Below are positions 1-12,400 of a stretch of DNA of 64,000 nt, piece after piece. Source of the stretch: Heligmosomoides polygyrus polygyrus (Eukaryota > Nematoda > Chromadorea > Rhabditida > Heligmosomidae); assembly GCA_947396885.1 (NCBI GenBank), contig OX377203.1, positions 25,361,253 through 25,425,252 on the forward strand, given 5' to 3'. The notes beneath the pieces were generated by a model. That model was not told where the DNA came from. It worked only from the letters and a program-made list of their open reading frames with translations, and searched no databases. Position 1 is the stretch's first letter. Each line of letters starts with the position of its first letter. Position numbers and translations under genes: made by a program.

Positions 1-515
1 TAATAAAAGACAATCTTCATGCATGCAGAGATAATATAATAGTACACATTGTCAGCACGTATCGCGTCGGATTTGATTTCGTTGGCTTAATAGCATTTCC
101 TTGCTTGTGCTACTCGCCTCAGCTTCAATTCTTAGGAAAGAAACGCTACCACTATGAAAAATATCGACCGGTGAATATCTCGCCTTTATTTTCAGGCTTT
201 TTGAGGTTCTAAAAGAGCACATAATGGCTCATATTACTCTCACTAACAATCTCCAACTTCTCTGTTCTTCAAAATTCGGCATTGTAAGTTTTAGTCAGTT
301 TAACTTTCTGTGCCAACACGAGGTTTTAGGTGGATCTTTATTTAGCAGGGCCTGACGTTTCGACTTCTCGTCGTCTTCAGAGGCCTGAATGTGGTGCATA
401 AGTTTTCATTTGCGCTCTACCCCACCAAGCGCCTTGGCTACCCTAGCATTTCGGACTTTCCCCACGAACACAAGGGAGGGACCAAGTGGGAGAAATGAAC
501 TCACCAATTGGAAAG

Positions 516-735
516 CGGTTAGAGTTTCTTGCGCTCTTACTCACCCAGATTTGAGCTTTCAAATCTCACAATAGCACCGTTATCTTCAGCTCGAAGAACT
601 CTATCGAACGGTGGTACTCTTGACCAATTTCGGAAAAATGGATGTTTCGACGATTTCCTATCGAGGACGTGGGCGCCCGAGCCGAGCCTGCGCGGACGAT
701 GACGTCATGGAAAATCGATATCTTAGAATTAGGCC
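516..735 (+). repeat. Diverged copy of the foldback-arm repeat
   Basis: This stretch is a diverged direct copy of the left inner arm of the large inverted repeat that follows (compare about 1207-1420) and is complementary to part of the right arm (about 1800-2030). Shared blocks include the run from the TTGCGCTCTTACTC segment through GAACTCTATCGAACGGTG to the GAGCCTGCGCGGACGATGA segment. Open frames here are repeat sequence, not genes. Confidence 0.7.
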
Positions 736-849
736 ATGCTAGATGCATTCGGTCCAGCTTTTCATGCTGAATTGAATGGTGTTATTGGGAGTAGGGAAAA
801 CTGTAATCTGGGCGAGTAAGAGCGAGGAGAACATGGACCGTTGTTGTAT

Positions 850-2370
850 TGCATTGCACGCGCGGCCGTATTCTGAGCGCGATAACTCTGTCATGTGTGA
901 ACCTGTCCGGTTGCAGCTTGTAGGTTTTGTAGGCAGTAAAATGTTCTAATAGTGCGCTGAAACAGAGCGAAGTGGCTTAGGATTGGACTAAGTTACGGCG
1001 CTGCGAAAATGCAGGTTTGCCTTGGGTGACACGATTTCTTCCAAATTCAGTCGACCCCTGCGGCAAGAAGCGGAGAGATACCGGCCTACAAATACATGGG
1101 CGAGCAGAACACTTAAGGTATTTTACGACGACATGCTCACAACTCCTCAGCTGCCTAAACCGCCTTAGCCACAGCTGCCATTTCAGGGCGGTGAACTTAG
1201 CGTTGAAGTCTCCTGCGCTCTTACTCGCCCATACTTGAGTTTTCGACACTAGCAATAACACCTTTAGCTTCAGCACGAAAAGCTCTATCGAACGGTGTCA
1301 CTCTCGACCAATTCTGGAGAAAGCGATTTTTCGACAATTTCCCGTCGAGGATGTGGGCCGAGCCTGCGCGGACGATGAGTCATCGAAAATCGATATTTTC
1401 GAAATTGGCCAGATTTTCTCGTTCAAAATCATCTAGTGGTTATTTTGTGCGCTGATTACGAAACCGACGTCCGTTTTTGAAAATTCGCCGATTTCGGTAA
1501 GTTTTGGATTTTCTTCTGGATAACTGAGGGTGGTCGTGTCAGGGTCACCAATTTTGCTCAAACTTCATCTAAGGGCAGGGGTTATTCGGAATGTCTAACA
1601 CGATGAAGAAGTCCATTTGGCTGATTATAGCAGAAGACACCTATACTGATGACTGAGGGTGATCGGTGATCCTGACACGACCACCCTCAGTTATCCAGAA
1701 GAAAATCCAAAACTTACCGAAATCGGCGAATTTTTCAAAAAACGGACGTCGAATTCGTAATCAGCACACAAAATAACCACTAGATGATTTTGAACGAGAA
1801 AATTTGGCCAATTTCGAAAATATCGATTTTCCATGACGTCATCGTCCGCGCAGGCTCGGCTCGGGCGCCCACGTCCTCGATGGGAAATCGTCGAAACATC
1901 CATTTTTCCGAAATTGGTCAAGAGTACCACCGTTCGATAGAGCTCTTCGAGCTGAAGAGAACGGTACCATTGTGAGATTCGAAAGCTCAAATCTGGGTGA
2001 GTAAGAGCGCAAGAAACTCTAACCGCTTTCTTACGCCGCTCTAAACTGGCAGATGAGGGCAAGGCAGTTCAGGCAGCTGAGGAGTGGTGAGCATGTCATC
2101 GTAAAGTGCCTTCAGCGTTCTGCTAGCATACGCGTTTGCATGCCGTTAGCACGCCGCGTCTTCCTGCAGGGGTCAACTGAAGTCGGAAAAAATCGTGTCC
2201 CACACGGCTAACCTGCATTTTCGCGCCCCTATAATTTCGCTTCTTTAAAAGCTATAACGCTGCACTTTCGCGTACTACTAAAGCTTTCTACTGCCTACGA
2301 AATCCACAAGCCGCAGCCGGAACGATTCGATCTCTACAGAGTTATTGCGCATTGAACACACTCGCGCGTG
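850..2370. mobile_element. Large foldback element (about 700-bp inverted repeat)
   Basis: Two arms, about 850-1560 and about 1676-2370, are inverted copies separated by a spacer of roughly 115 bp. The inner 50 bp is essentially perfect: 1505-1555 pairs with 1673-1722 through the AACTGAGGGTGGTCGTGTCAG block. Identity falls outward to recognisable blocks near 880-930 and 2280-2360 (GATAACTCTG, TAGGCAGTA). No transposase-like frame lies inside, so it is best read as a non-autonomous foldback or long-TIR DNA transposon. Outer ends and target duplication were not resolved. Confidence 0.75.
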
Positions 2371-2390
2371 CAATTTGCGAGTGGTCGCGC

Positions 2391-2720
2391 CTACTCGATT
2401 GATAGGTTCGATTCTGTATGCATTGTTAACGGCGCACTCCAAAGGCAAGCTGGACAGTCCTAAGGCAATTTCTGAGTAGGGCGGCTGGGAATTTCCGATA
2501 AAACTCCCGAAACGGTCACTCTACAGGCTCTCACGCCCACTTGATTGATAGGTTCGATTCTATATGCATTGTTCACGGCGCACTCCAAAGGCAAGCTGGA
2601 CAGTCTTAAAGCAATTTCTGAGTAGGGCGGCTGGGAATTTCAACAAAGTTCCCCAAACTGTCACTCTACAGGCTCTCGCGTCCACTCGATTGATTATGTC
2701 CGGCCTATATGCATTGTTCA
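2391..2720 (+). repeat. 146-bp tandem direct repeat, about 2.2 copies
   Basis: The block starting ACTCGATTGATAGGTTCG near 2394 recurs at about 2540 and in part at about 2685, a spacing of 145-146 bp. Each full unit carries ATGCATTGTT, GGCGCACTCCAAAGGCAAG and TTTCTGAGTAGGGCGGC. The first two units differ by scattered substitutions and the third is truncated after ATGCATTGTT. Frames across it are repeat-derived. Confidence 0.85.
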
Positions 2721-2817
2721 ACTCTATTGATTTATATGTCAAAAGATAGAGCTTGGCCTCCTGAGCTCAAATATATGTTTCTTTTCACAAGCGCTTGATT
2801 TTAAAGAAAGTTATATA

Positions 2818-2853
2818 AAAAAGCCGCTTTGGAACGCTCCAAAGCGGCTTTTT
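2818..2853. other. Perfect hairpin with 16-bp arms
   Basis: Positions 2818-2833 and 2838-2853 are perfect reverse complements around a 4-nt ACGC loop. The stem is GC-rich in the middle, with A5 before and T5 after, so it resembles an intrinsic terminator. In a nematode nuclear genome it is more likely the relic of a palindromic element. Function unknown. Confidence 0.8.
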
Positions 2854-3475
2854 CGGGAATTGACCAAAAGACATGCGCGGTACTGTAGTTTCTCTTTTTC
2901 ATCTGTTGAAGCGTGTTCTATATCACATTCAGTGAGCGTATTCCTCTGCCACTTGGTAAACCTAGCAGCACTGAATTCGAAAGGATCGTCGTTGATGCAA
3001 AATATGCGCAATCATATATACAGATTTATTTCAGTAGCGATTTATAACGCCTTTGGATCACATATTGCTAGACAACCAATGTTACATATGAGTTTTGCAG
3101 AACAACACGGCTAACCTGCCTGGAAATGTACATTTGTAGGCGTGGCAAGATGCACGGCCACAAAAAACAACAAAACGACCCGATAGAACATTTTGGTAGG
3201 GAGCCAGTCTATACAACGAACAACAATCCTAGAGACACTAATCAGTTATCCAGAGATTTAACTCAAAACCGAGGCTTTCAGAAGCTCAGTCTCTCTAGTC
3301 AAGCCCTAAAGTGCTTAGTGGAAGTCACATCCAGCAACCCAGATAACCTCCCAGAGTTCATGTACGAAAACATATAGTGCGTACACTTGAGCGCTGTCGG
3401 CTTGACTAGATGGAAACGGCGCTGAGACCCGTTTCTTTGCTGAGTCGCAGTCCGCCATTCAAGTAGGCATGGCGT

Positions 3476-6400
3476 CTACTTCGGTGCGGCTCCGAATCGT
3501 GCCAGGAACGGATTCAGCATGTAGGAGTAGGGGTTCCAGTATGCTGGATAGAAGGCGGACCACATTGGCGGCACGGGCAGTGGCGACGGAACCGAAGCGA
3601 CCGACATCGGCTTGTCGAACAGTGCCGCGTAGGGATGCTGGTGCGGCGAGTAGACTCGTTTCGGAGAGGGAGCAGCCTGGAAGAAAAGTGATTGGATGAA
3701 GGGTATCTATAAGAGTTGAAAATCTCTTTCTTACTAATCATGCCGGTATTCTCGTCCAGTATTGCGTTCACTTAAAGCTAACGATGGCTTCTTTACAGCG
3801 GCTCAAAACATCTATTTCAGTACAAATATCACTGAAGAAATTCTCTGTAGACATTGCTGAGACGAGAGCTGTATTACAATTGCAATCAATAGGTTAGTAG
3901 AGACCTTTCAACCTTTTCGTGACCGTTAGCATAAAGCTTTAGACATCTTAAGACGTAATGGTGGACACAAAGCTCTTAACGGCACGTGCATGTTCTACAC
4001 TTTTTATTAGGTTGAGTCATAAATTTTGCAGCATTTCTGTTTTTTTCTGGAACTCGAAGTAAACCCGCTGAAGAATTATATTTTATTTGAAAGCTTGTTT
4101 CCTGGGGATCAATTTGGGTTAAAAATCGTTCATTTTACTTGCGTTGTTTAGTGTTTAGTAAAAGTTTTATTCACTAGAACGATGACCTCTTGAAGTGAAA
4201 ATGTGTGTGATTTCATTTTCAATTAGTTCAAGCTCGGCAGCAACCCAACGACAGGGGTCAAGCACATTCAGGAAGTCACCGGTAAGTTTACTCCAGACCG
4301 AATGAATTATTGAGGATGGTATCAGCAGTTTCTTTCCGCCCAAAAGGGCATCAAAGACAAACAACTCTCGGGAAGATCAACTGCTGTAAACAAAGGGCGC
4401 CTGCGCCAATCCATCAAGTCGAATTCTTCTCAAACCACACTAGGGTTGACCGCAGATCTGAACATCTCTGAGTGAACTACCTCCAGTTGGCTGCAGAAGA
4501 TTGGAAGGTTGCCGAAACCGTCTTCGTCAGTGCCTCGTGTTTTGACAGAAACCCGAGTAAATCGCAGTGCTTCTGACTGCCGACAGCTCCGGCACCAGTT
4601 CAAGCGAGGGAACCTGGATCGAGTCCTTACCAGCGATGAAAACGAGAAGCTTCACTACAATTGTAGAGTCGGAAAGCAATGGCTGGAACGCAACGAGCTG
4701 GGAGTTTTGACGTCCACACCGGAGCTCCACCGAAAGAAGGTCCTGCTGTGCGTTTGGTGGACGTGCAGTACGTGGTCTAGTGTGCCGCATGCTACCCAAC
4801 GCAGTCAAACCATCCTTTGCCAACAACTCGTTTAGATCCTAGATCTGGGCCAAAATCAGACAACCACCATACACCCCGGACATTGCGCGGTCTGACTGCC
4901 ATCTGCTTCAGCCAACGGACCACTTCCTTCATGGTAGGCGCCTCGTCGAAGTCGATGAGATCAAGGCGGTGGTACACGACTTCTTCAGGTCGAAGCCGAT
5001 CAAATCCTACAGAGATGTAATCCACCCAGTGCATGAAAAGCGGGAGAAATTCGTTGAGAATAACGGCAATTACTTCGTTTAAGTCAATCATCATTATTTT
5101 GTGATATAATCTTATTTTTGCTGGAAGACAATTTTGTTGCAAAATTTATGACTCAACCTAATATTAAGCCTACAACGTCTGTTATAGAAGTTACAAGCTG
5201 TTACATGGATATCTGATTACACCCAAAAGTCTTGCGCTAGGCGGGACTCAAAATCTCATCCTCCGCTTTCGGGCAGATACCACGCTTTAGACCACGGACG
5301 CTGCTGATCGCACATAACATTGTTGGCCGTTACTAACGATAAGACACGTGCATGATTTTGGTTTAGGTAAAACTTAAAAGTCGTTAGGGACCGGATTCAT
5401 CAACGATAAAACCCGCGATATGAGGTATAAGGGGTTGAGATACCCACGATGAAGCATTCATCTCTACTCCTTATACCGCACATATTCGCGGACATAATTT
5501 TTGATGGATCCGTCCCAAACTTAACGATGTCAATGAGCCAACAATCTGGGTCGAATTCAGCAACTATCAAACCCGCGGGTATGCAGAGTACAAGGGTTAA
5601 AGATGTTCACTTATTCATATTTATTTACTTAATTGTAAATTTATTTAATTACATGGGCGCGTGGAGCGCAGTCGGAGGAGGCGCCGGCTGTCGCCTGCAC
5701 CCGATACCAGGTTCCTGGTTCGGATTTCCCGCCCAGGCCAACCAAGGCTGCCATCCCTCCGGGGTCGGTGAATTGGAAGCAGACTTCTCTGGGGAGGATG
5801 AAGCGTCGACTTGTTCATCAGGCCACCGCAAGTCATTATATGGTGAAGTACGCATTCAACTCGCCTCAACGACATCCCGTAGAAGTAGAATGCGTGGCGC
5901 ATCCCAAAGGGAATTGAATAACGCCGACCTTTATCATTTATCCTTTATTTAATTACATGTTTATTATGTGCTTATATGTATTTTCTTTTTTATTCTCATG
6001 TACTTACGATCAGGCATTTATCTCTACCCCTTATCTTACCTCTAGCCCTTATGCCCAACATATCCGCGTAGTTTTTGATAAATCTGGCCCCTACTTAGCT
6101 GGGGAGTAGTCAGAGTAGTTGGAAACGAGGTGCACGAATGGATCCAGATGTGGCGAAGGAGAAGTGAAGAAATGGAAGAAATGTCTGACTCTGTGGCAAC
6201 CTATTCGAACGAACATACCCCGCCACTGTTCTTACTACGTTAAAGCGTTCTTCAGAAGTGTGAGAACTAAAAAATAGGATGAGCTGGCAAGCATCGTTAC
6301 AAGAAAAGGGTAGAAGAGGACTACGTTTAAATAACACGGTATTCACCGCGAGAGAAGTCATCCGCTGTTCCGACTTTCGCCGATGTTCGAGGGTCAGGGG

Positions 6401-9400
6401 CGCTCTTGGCTGGATAAAGTTGTCGCAAATTAAGTGGGTCTGTTTCGCTCTTTTTGTGTTCCAAAAGCTTTCGGCGTCACTCGCGGGAAGAAAATGGCAA
6501 TATGTAGGTTGGACTCCACTGCAGTCATCGATGTCGATTTTGATAGAGTATTCAAGATGATAGAGAACGGCTACTTCAGGATAATAAAATGGACTCTTAA
6601 GATCAAAGATCAGAACTCCGAAAAACACATTCGGCTGACTGCTTCGAGGATCTGAATAAGGATGCCAATACCACGCCATTTATAACCTTCGAGGGACGGG
6701 GACGAGCAAACCGTTCGTGGAAATGAGATCAGATGAGAATTAAAATGCTAGGTATGATATAGATGCTCTTGCTCCGAAGTAGCCTTGGACTGAAAAGAAT
6801 TTGGCGCAAAGTTACTCGATGACCCGCAGCAATTTTTCAAAATTTCAGTCCCAAGTGGGTCCTTGAAAAAAATGGTACTGCCGATACGGTAATTAAAAAA
6901 CCTCTGCACTTGTTTAGTTATAAATACCGACTGTTGCATCCTCGGTTGTGATAAAGGCAAGGAAACCTCTTATTCAGATTTGAATAGAAGGAACGAGGCG
7001 ACTAACCGAGCAGTCCTCCGGAGTAGATCTTTTCCGCTCACCGCCATCTCGGAATCCTTTGGCGAACGGGTTGTGTTCGATCTTGAGCTGCGTGATTGTG
7101 CTGTTTTGGTAGGCCGTCACGGCAATGAACTCGGTCTCGCGAAGTCGTATCCGGGCAACCTGAAGTCAGGAATTTCATGTTCATTTCAGGGTACGGTATC
7201 AGGTATGTTGGTTAGAAAAATGACATGCATGGCGCAATCTCCAATGACTGTAATAGATCATCCGGCTGTTTGAAAAGCGCTACTGTAAGAGCGGCATCCG
7301 TTCTCACCTGTTTCGGTGGATGACTCGTCGAGGCGGAAAGGAACGGCGACTCGCTGTGGGCGATCTCGAAGATGCTCAGCACCGGTATGTACTTGTGCAT
7401 CGACTGGAGGAAGATCTGGAAAACGTGACTGATTATTCGATGTGTTCCTTCCACAAGGAAACATTCTCAGTGTCCCGTTCTCTCAAGTGAAACCCGCTGT
7501 GCTGAGCCCCACATAAAGGATATGGTCGTTTCGGTCGTTTACGAGCGCCGCGCGACCGTCTTTTAATAGCCGTTATGGTCTTCCTACTGGGGCATTTATG
7601 AACTCGGATTACGGTATTGCGGTTACTGGGGCATCATCACAGGAATTCTTCAGTTCTTACGATTAGTCGGGCGCACAGCTAGGAAAGCGAACTTAACAAA
7701 ACACACACTAATAGGCCTTCATTGTACAAAAGTCAATTCATGTAAAAAGAAGAGAGTGCAGAGACCTTCTAGAAATTGACAACTATTGCATCGTTTTTAA
7801 GAATTGGACTTTGGAGTTGTCTACAGCCTGTTCTATCAGTAAATCTCTCAAGAGACTTTACTAAAAATGGAAAACGACCAGACTAAAGAAACGTCAGTGA
7901 AGGCCAGCAAGCGTTGGTGGATCAAAAGCGGAAAACACTTTTAGAAATGTTTAGTTGTTTCGAAAATATTATAGCTAAAGAATTTTTAATACTCCGAAAC
8001 ACGTCTCTAAGAAGTCTTATCATTAATTAACGTCTATAGTGAAATAGTCGTAAATATAGGGATAAGGATAAAGGATAAGGGGGATGTTGTTCAATTCATT
8101 TTGGAATGCGCCACGCATTCTGACTCTACGAAATGTTGCTGTGGCAATTTGAATGCATATTTGACCTATAGAAGGATTTGTTGTAGCCAGGCGATGAACA
8201 ACTCCGTTTTTCCTAAGCGAGTCTGGTACCCATTCGCCAACGCCGAAGAGAAGGATTGGTTGGCCTGGGCCGGTAACCCGAACCAGGAACCCAGAATCGG
8301 GTGCACGCGACTGCCTTCGCCTATTCCGACTGCGCTACCACCGTTCTTTGAGTCGAGCGAGAAGAAGGTTATCTTCCGCTTTTAGGGGAGTTGCTTGCAA
8401 AAAATTCTTACACAGAATAGGACGTCTACCAAAGAGTTGTGTTGACACAACCAGGAATTGTGATAGCACGACGTCGAACTTCGAAGACACAGCGAAACGG
8501 AGCCATCCAATTAGATGACAACATTTCGCTGAAGCGGAATTGCCAAGCCGTGCAACAACTACACAGCAGAACTCAAGTTGCATTTCAGGATAGTGCCTTC
8601 AGATTGTGACTTCTCCCCTATTTCAGAACAAACTCTGCGTTAGGAAATTCCGCTGACCGAATCCATCGTTGAAGTCCTTACACCTAGCACACCGAAAAGG
8701 CAGGCAGAAATGTCTACGTCTCCAGAATCGCCTTCGAAAAGCTCTCATAGCAACACTCTTAGGCAAGCCTAAGAGGTGGAAGTGGGACGCCGGGGGACCG
8801 AAGTGAGAGCATTCAGCCATCCTGCTGACTAGATGGCACGCCAGTGTTTGCGGTACCGTACCCCGTCGCTGCGGACAGCTACGACAACGACGTCGCGTCG
8901 GATGAGCTCGGCGCTGCGGGCGAATCACGACCTCGCGTGCGTGGCTATCGTCGTCGATCTGTTGTCAGTCCATTGCGTGGCTTTTGTTCGGCGATGGATG
9001 CGCTCCGCTATCTCTGGGCCTCGATCGCCGCCCTCACCGCTACCGTAATGGACGAGCAGACGTCAGCAGATAAGCACGAGTTTGTCAGCGTGCGCAATTG
9101 ACACATCTCGGAGCCGATTACGGTTCGTTAATTGCGACTACTCCAGAGGAACTCTCTTCCTGTTTGAAGCACGACGGCTTGTGTACAGAGCATGAATCCG
9201 AAGGCATTATTGACTTCAGTCATCCATCCCAGCAACGCTGAAGTCGACGTTCCTTACTGCCATATCACCACCAGCTTGACTGGTTAAAAACGGTTAACAT
9301 CCAGCGCAAGAATTAAACAAAAACAAAACGAAATAAAAAATTACGAAAGGAAATCAAGTGACTCCGGTTGCTGTCTCTGTTCAGCTGCACCTTTTTAGTT

Positions 9401-12400
9401 ATAATACGCTCCCTCCCCCCCCCCCCCCCCACCCGAAATGAGAGATGTATATCAAATTTTGACAAGTACATACAAAATGAATTATTCCATTTGTTTACCT
9501 ATTTATTTTATAATGTTAACGTATCGGCACTATTCATTTTTTATTATTTTTGGTGACATTTTAATTAATTATAATTTAACGATCAGGTCGTGGAATTAAT
9601 TAAGCAGTTGAGCAAAAGTCGCCAACAAGAAACACCACAGTGCATATTTCCTTTCCTTTAATTTTCATGCTTCAGTAAGCATTTCTCTGCTCTCATAATT
9701 GCTCTAAAACATTTGAAGACCCTCGCTCCTTTAACACAAAAACCTTTATCTCTAATGAATATGCCACCACATCGTTTTAATCAAGAAATGTCTCGGTTTA
9801 TCCAAAAATTTCTTTCCATAGCTTCCTCAAAAGCTGTAACTCCTTTTCGTGTATTTTAGTTGGCCTACAAACTATGGTGCAAGCGTGGAGGCGAGAGAAA
9901 GTTAAAGTGAGAAGTTCAATCAAAGACCATTGCTCTGCGAAGTTTTTAGTCTATTAGTCTATTAGTCTTCTGCATCTCCTAAACTTTTTAGATTTCAGAT
10001 TTTTCGCAACTATTCGCAGTGCTGCCTTTGCGCTTTTGGGCCAACTTCGTATTTGGAAAGAAACAAAACTAGATAAAGATTTAGTTGCTGCGTCTTGAGG
10101 AAAGGCCTAAACGTAATGCTAAAATGATAGGGACTGATTCGATGGTTTAGAAATGGGATATTAAGCTCGACACTAAAAAACTGTCTTGTATACCTTGATT
10201 CAGAACAAAAACGATTGTTGACTAAATGAGCTGAGGATACCAAGCGGTGATACGGCAGTTTACCAGTGGTCAGATTCATAAACCGCTTTCCGACCTTTAA
10301 CAGTAAAAAGACCGCCTAACCCCCTGACGTGACATTCATCAGCATCAGGTTTGGCGGTATTTTCACCATTAGAGGGCGGTAAGCGGTTGACGAATCTGGC
10401 CCCAGAAAGGATTTTTGTTTCCGAAAGCACTTTTGTGAACCATCAAGTGTTTCTGGAAATATGCGAGGTTTTTCTACTGCTATTCATACCACACGATCTG
10501 AGTTTCGATCAATTAACAACGTGTGTGAAGCTCTGGGTTTCCTTTTGTATTAGAAGGGGTAAGCTTTTCCGATGAAGTGAAAGGTCCCATGGAACGCGGA
10601 ACCTACTCACCAGGTTCTTGGGCATGGACGAGTTTCCTAGACTTCGATTCTGAAGCACGTTTTTTTTTGTGGACGTTTGTATTGGCTCCTGCCTTATCGT
10701 TATCACTTTTCCAAAATAACTAAACAAAATGTTCGAAACCCTGAGCTGATGGGTGACGATTAACCGTTCAAGAGTTGAAAAGGATCATTAGATCAGGATT
10801 CTAACAAGGATGACTAGGGATTGAAGGTCACTTTTTAATATATGTTCTGTACGAACCGTTTATTGTTATAAAGACTCTCAAAATTAGAAAATTAAGTATG
10901 AAGGATAAACGATAAAGGACGACGTTTACCATACCTTTCGGGATGCGCCACGCGTTTTACTTCTTCTGGAGGTAGTTGGGATACTTTGAAAAAGAATTTG
11001 CTCTTTACAGTGACTAGCTGTAGCCACCCTTTGTATACTCAAGTGTTTTATCCTTCTCAAACGAGTCCGGTACAAATTCACCAACCCCGGAGGGATGGAA
11101 TTCAGAGGGTTGGCCTAGTTGCGAATCAAGAACGTGGAATCGGGTGCACGTGGCAGCGGGCACTACGCTGCCACGCTCCTGGAAACTGAGTATACGACGG
11201 AAATTTTTGAGGACAACTGTAGGGTCTATGCTATCTCCTTCTACATAGACTGTATGTCTAACAACACGCTTCTTAAATAGGAACTTCATTTGTAGTTTGC
11301 TGCAGAATTAGTTTAAACCTTTTAGCTGAAATATCTGTTTTTGAAGTAAGAATGAAGAAATAGGGACTACCAAGAACTAATTGGGGGTCAGCTAAACTAA
11401 CAGCTGATTTAATCCGATTAATGCTGACGTATGTTCTGTCATTATTTACGCTAATTAGCAAAGTGCGGCCGTCCGAGCACGGCCCTCTTGACTCGCGCGC
11501 TAGCTCGGCGGTCGGATCTGATCAGATAGGAGTGCGGCGCCGCGCTCTTAGACCATAATAACTCTTGTATCCGACGACGTTTACAGCTTAATGGCGCCGC
11601 GTCAGCGACGAGACACTAACTGAGTCGATGGAGAGGTTAACTGACAATGGACACGGGGACATGTCACTTAACCTCTCCTCGTACGGGTAGCTCGGGTCTC
11701 TTCCTGCCAGGGAGAGACTGACTATGAACGATCCAAGAGAAGCTGCGGAGGTGACAAGATTTCAGGCGACTTACATGGCTCGGATTGGTGTCGGCGAAGT
11801 TGTTGGTGATCTTGACGCGTTCGAAGTTCACCGGCTGACGCATCCAGTGCGCGCCGGGCATCACGCCGTCGTGGTGCATCACGTTCTTCGACACGCTGCC
11901 CGTCTCACCTCGACCCGCCGCGCTCCACTCGCCGCCGGAGAACTTGTACCTGAAAAAGCGAGGAGATTAATTGAGTAGAACCGCAAGCTCTAGAAAACGT
12001 TTCCAGCCAGATTGATGTAGTCTTTAGGTTTTAGGAGTTCAGTCAAAAAAAAAGGATAGAGAAAGGCAGTAGTCCTTTTTAAGAGCTGCCACCCATCCCA
12101 TTTCTACAGGATGTCGTGGAGGAAATTTGGATGCTTATTTTGAGTATCGATAGGTATGGAGGCTGTCTTGGCCTGGACGGGAAATCCGAAATCAAAAACA
12201 TCGAATCGCGTGCATACGACAGCCGGTGCCCCCTTCGGCTGCGCTGCCACGCTCCGAGAATCTCAATATTGCGTAAAAATTCTGAGGAGCTAAACGTATT
12301 TCAGATTCCATATTGAATTTAAGCGAATTGAAAAGACAGAGTTTAGAAACGATCCGAACGTCTAAATTATCCCTACCTGCTGTCGTCGACTTGCTCGATT

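Noticed and set aside
2818..2853. Intrinsic (rho-independent) terminator
   Set aside because: The structure fits but the window is eukaryotic and no gene ends here.
6110..6679. 189-codon minus-strand ORF
   Set aside because: No recognisable domain, the plus strand is also open, and no splice or start context supports it; it lies in a T-box intron.
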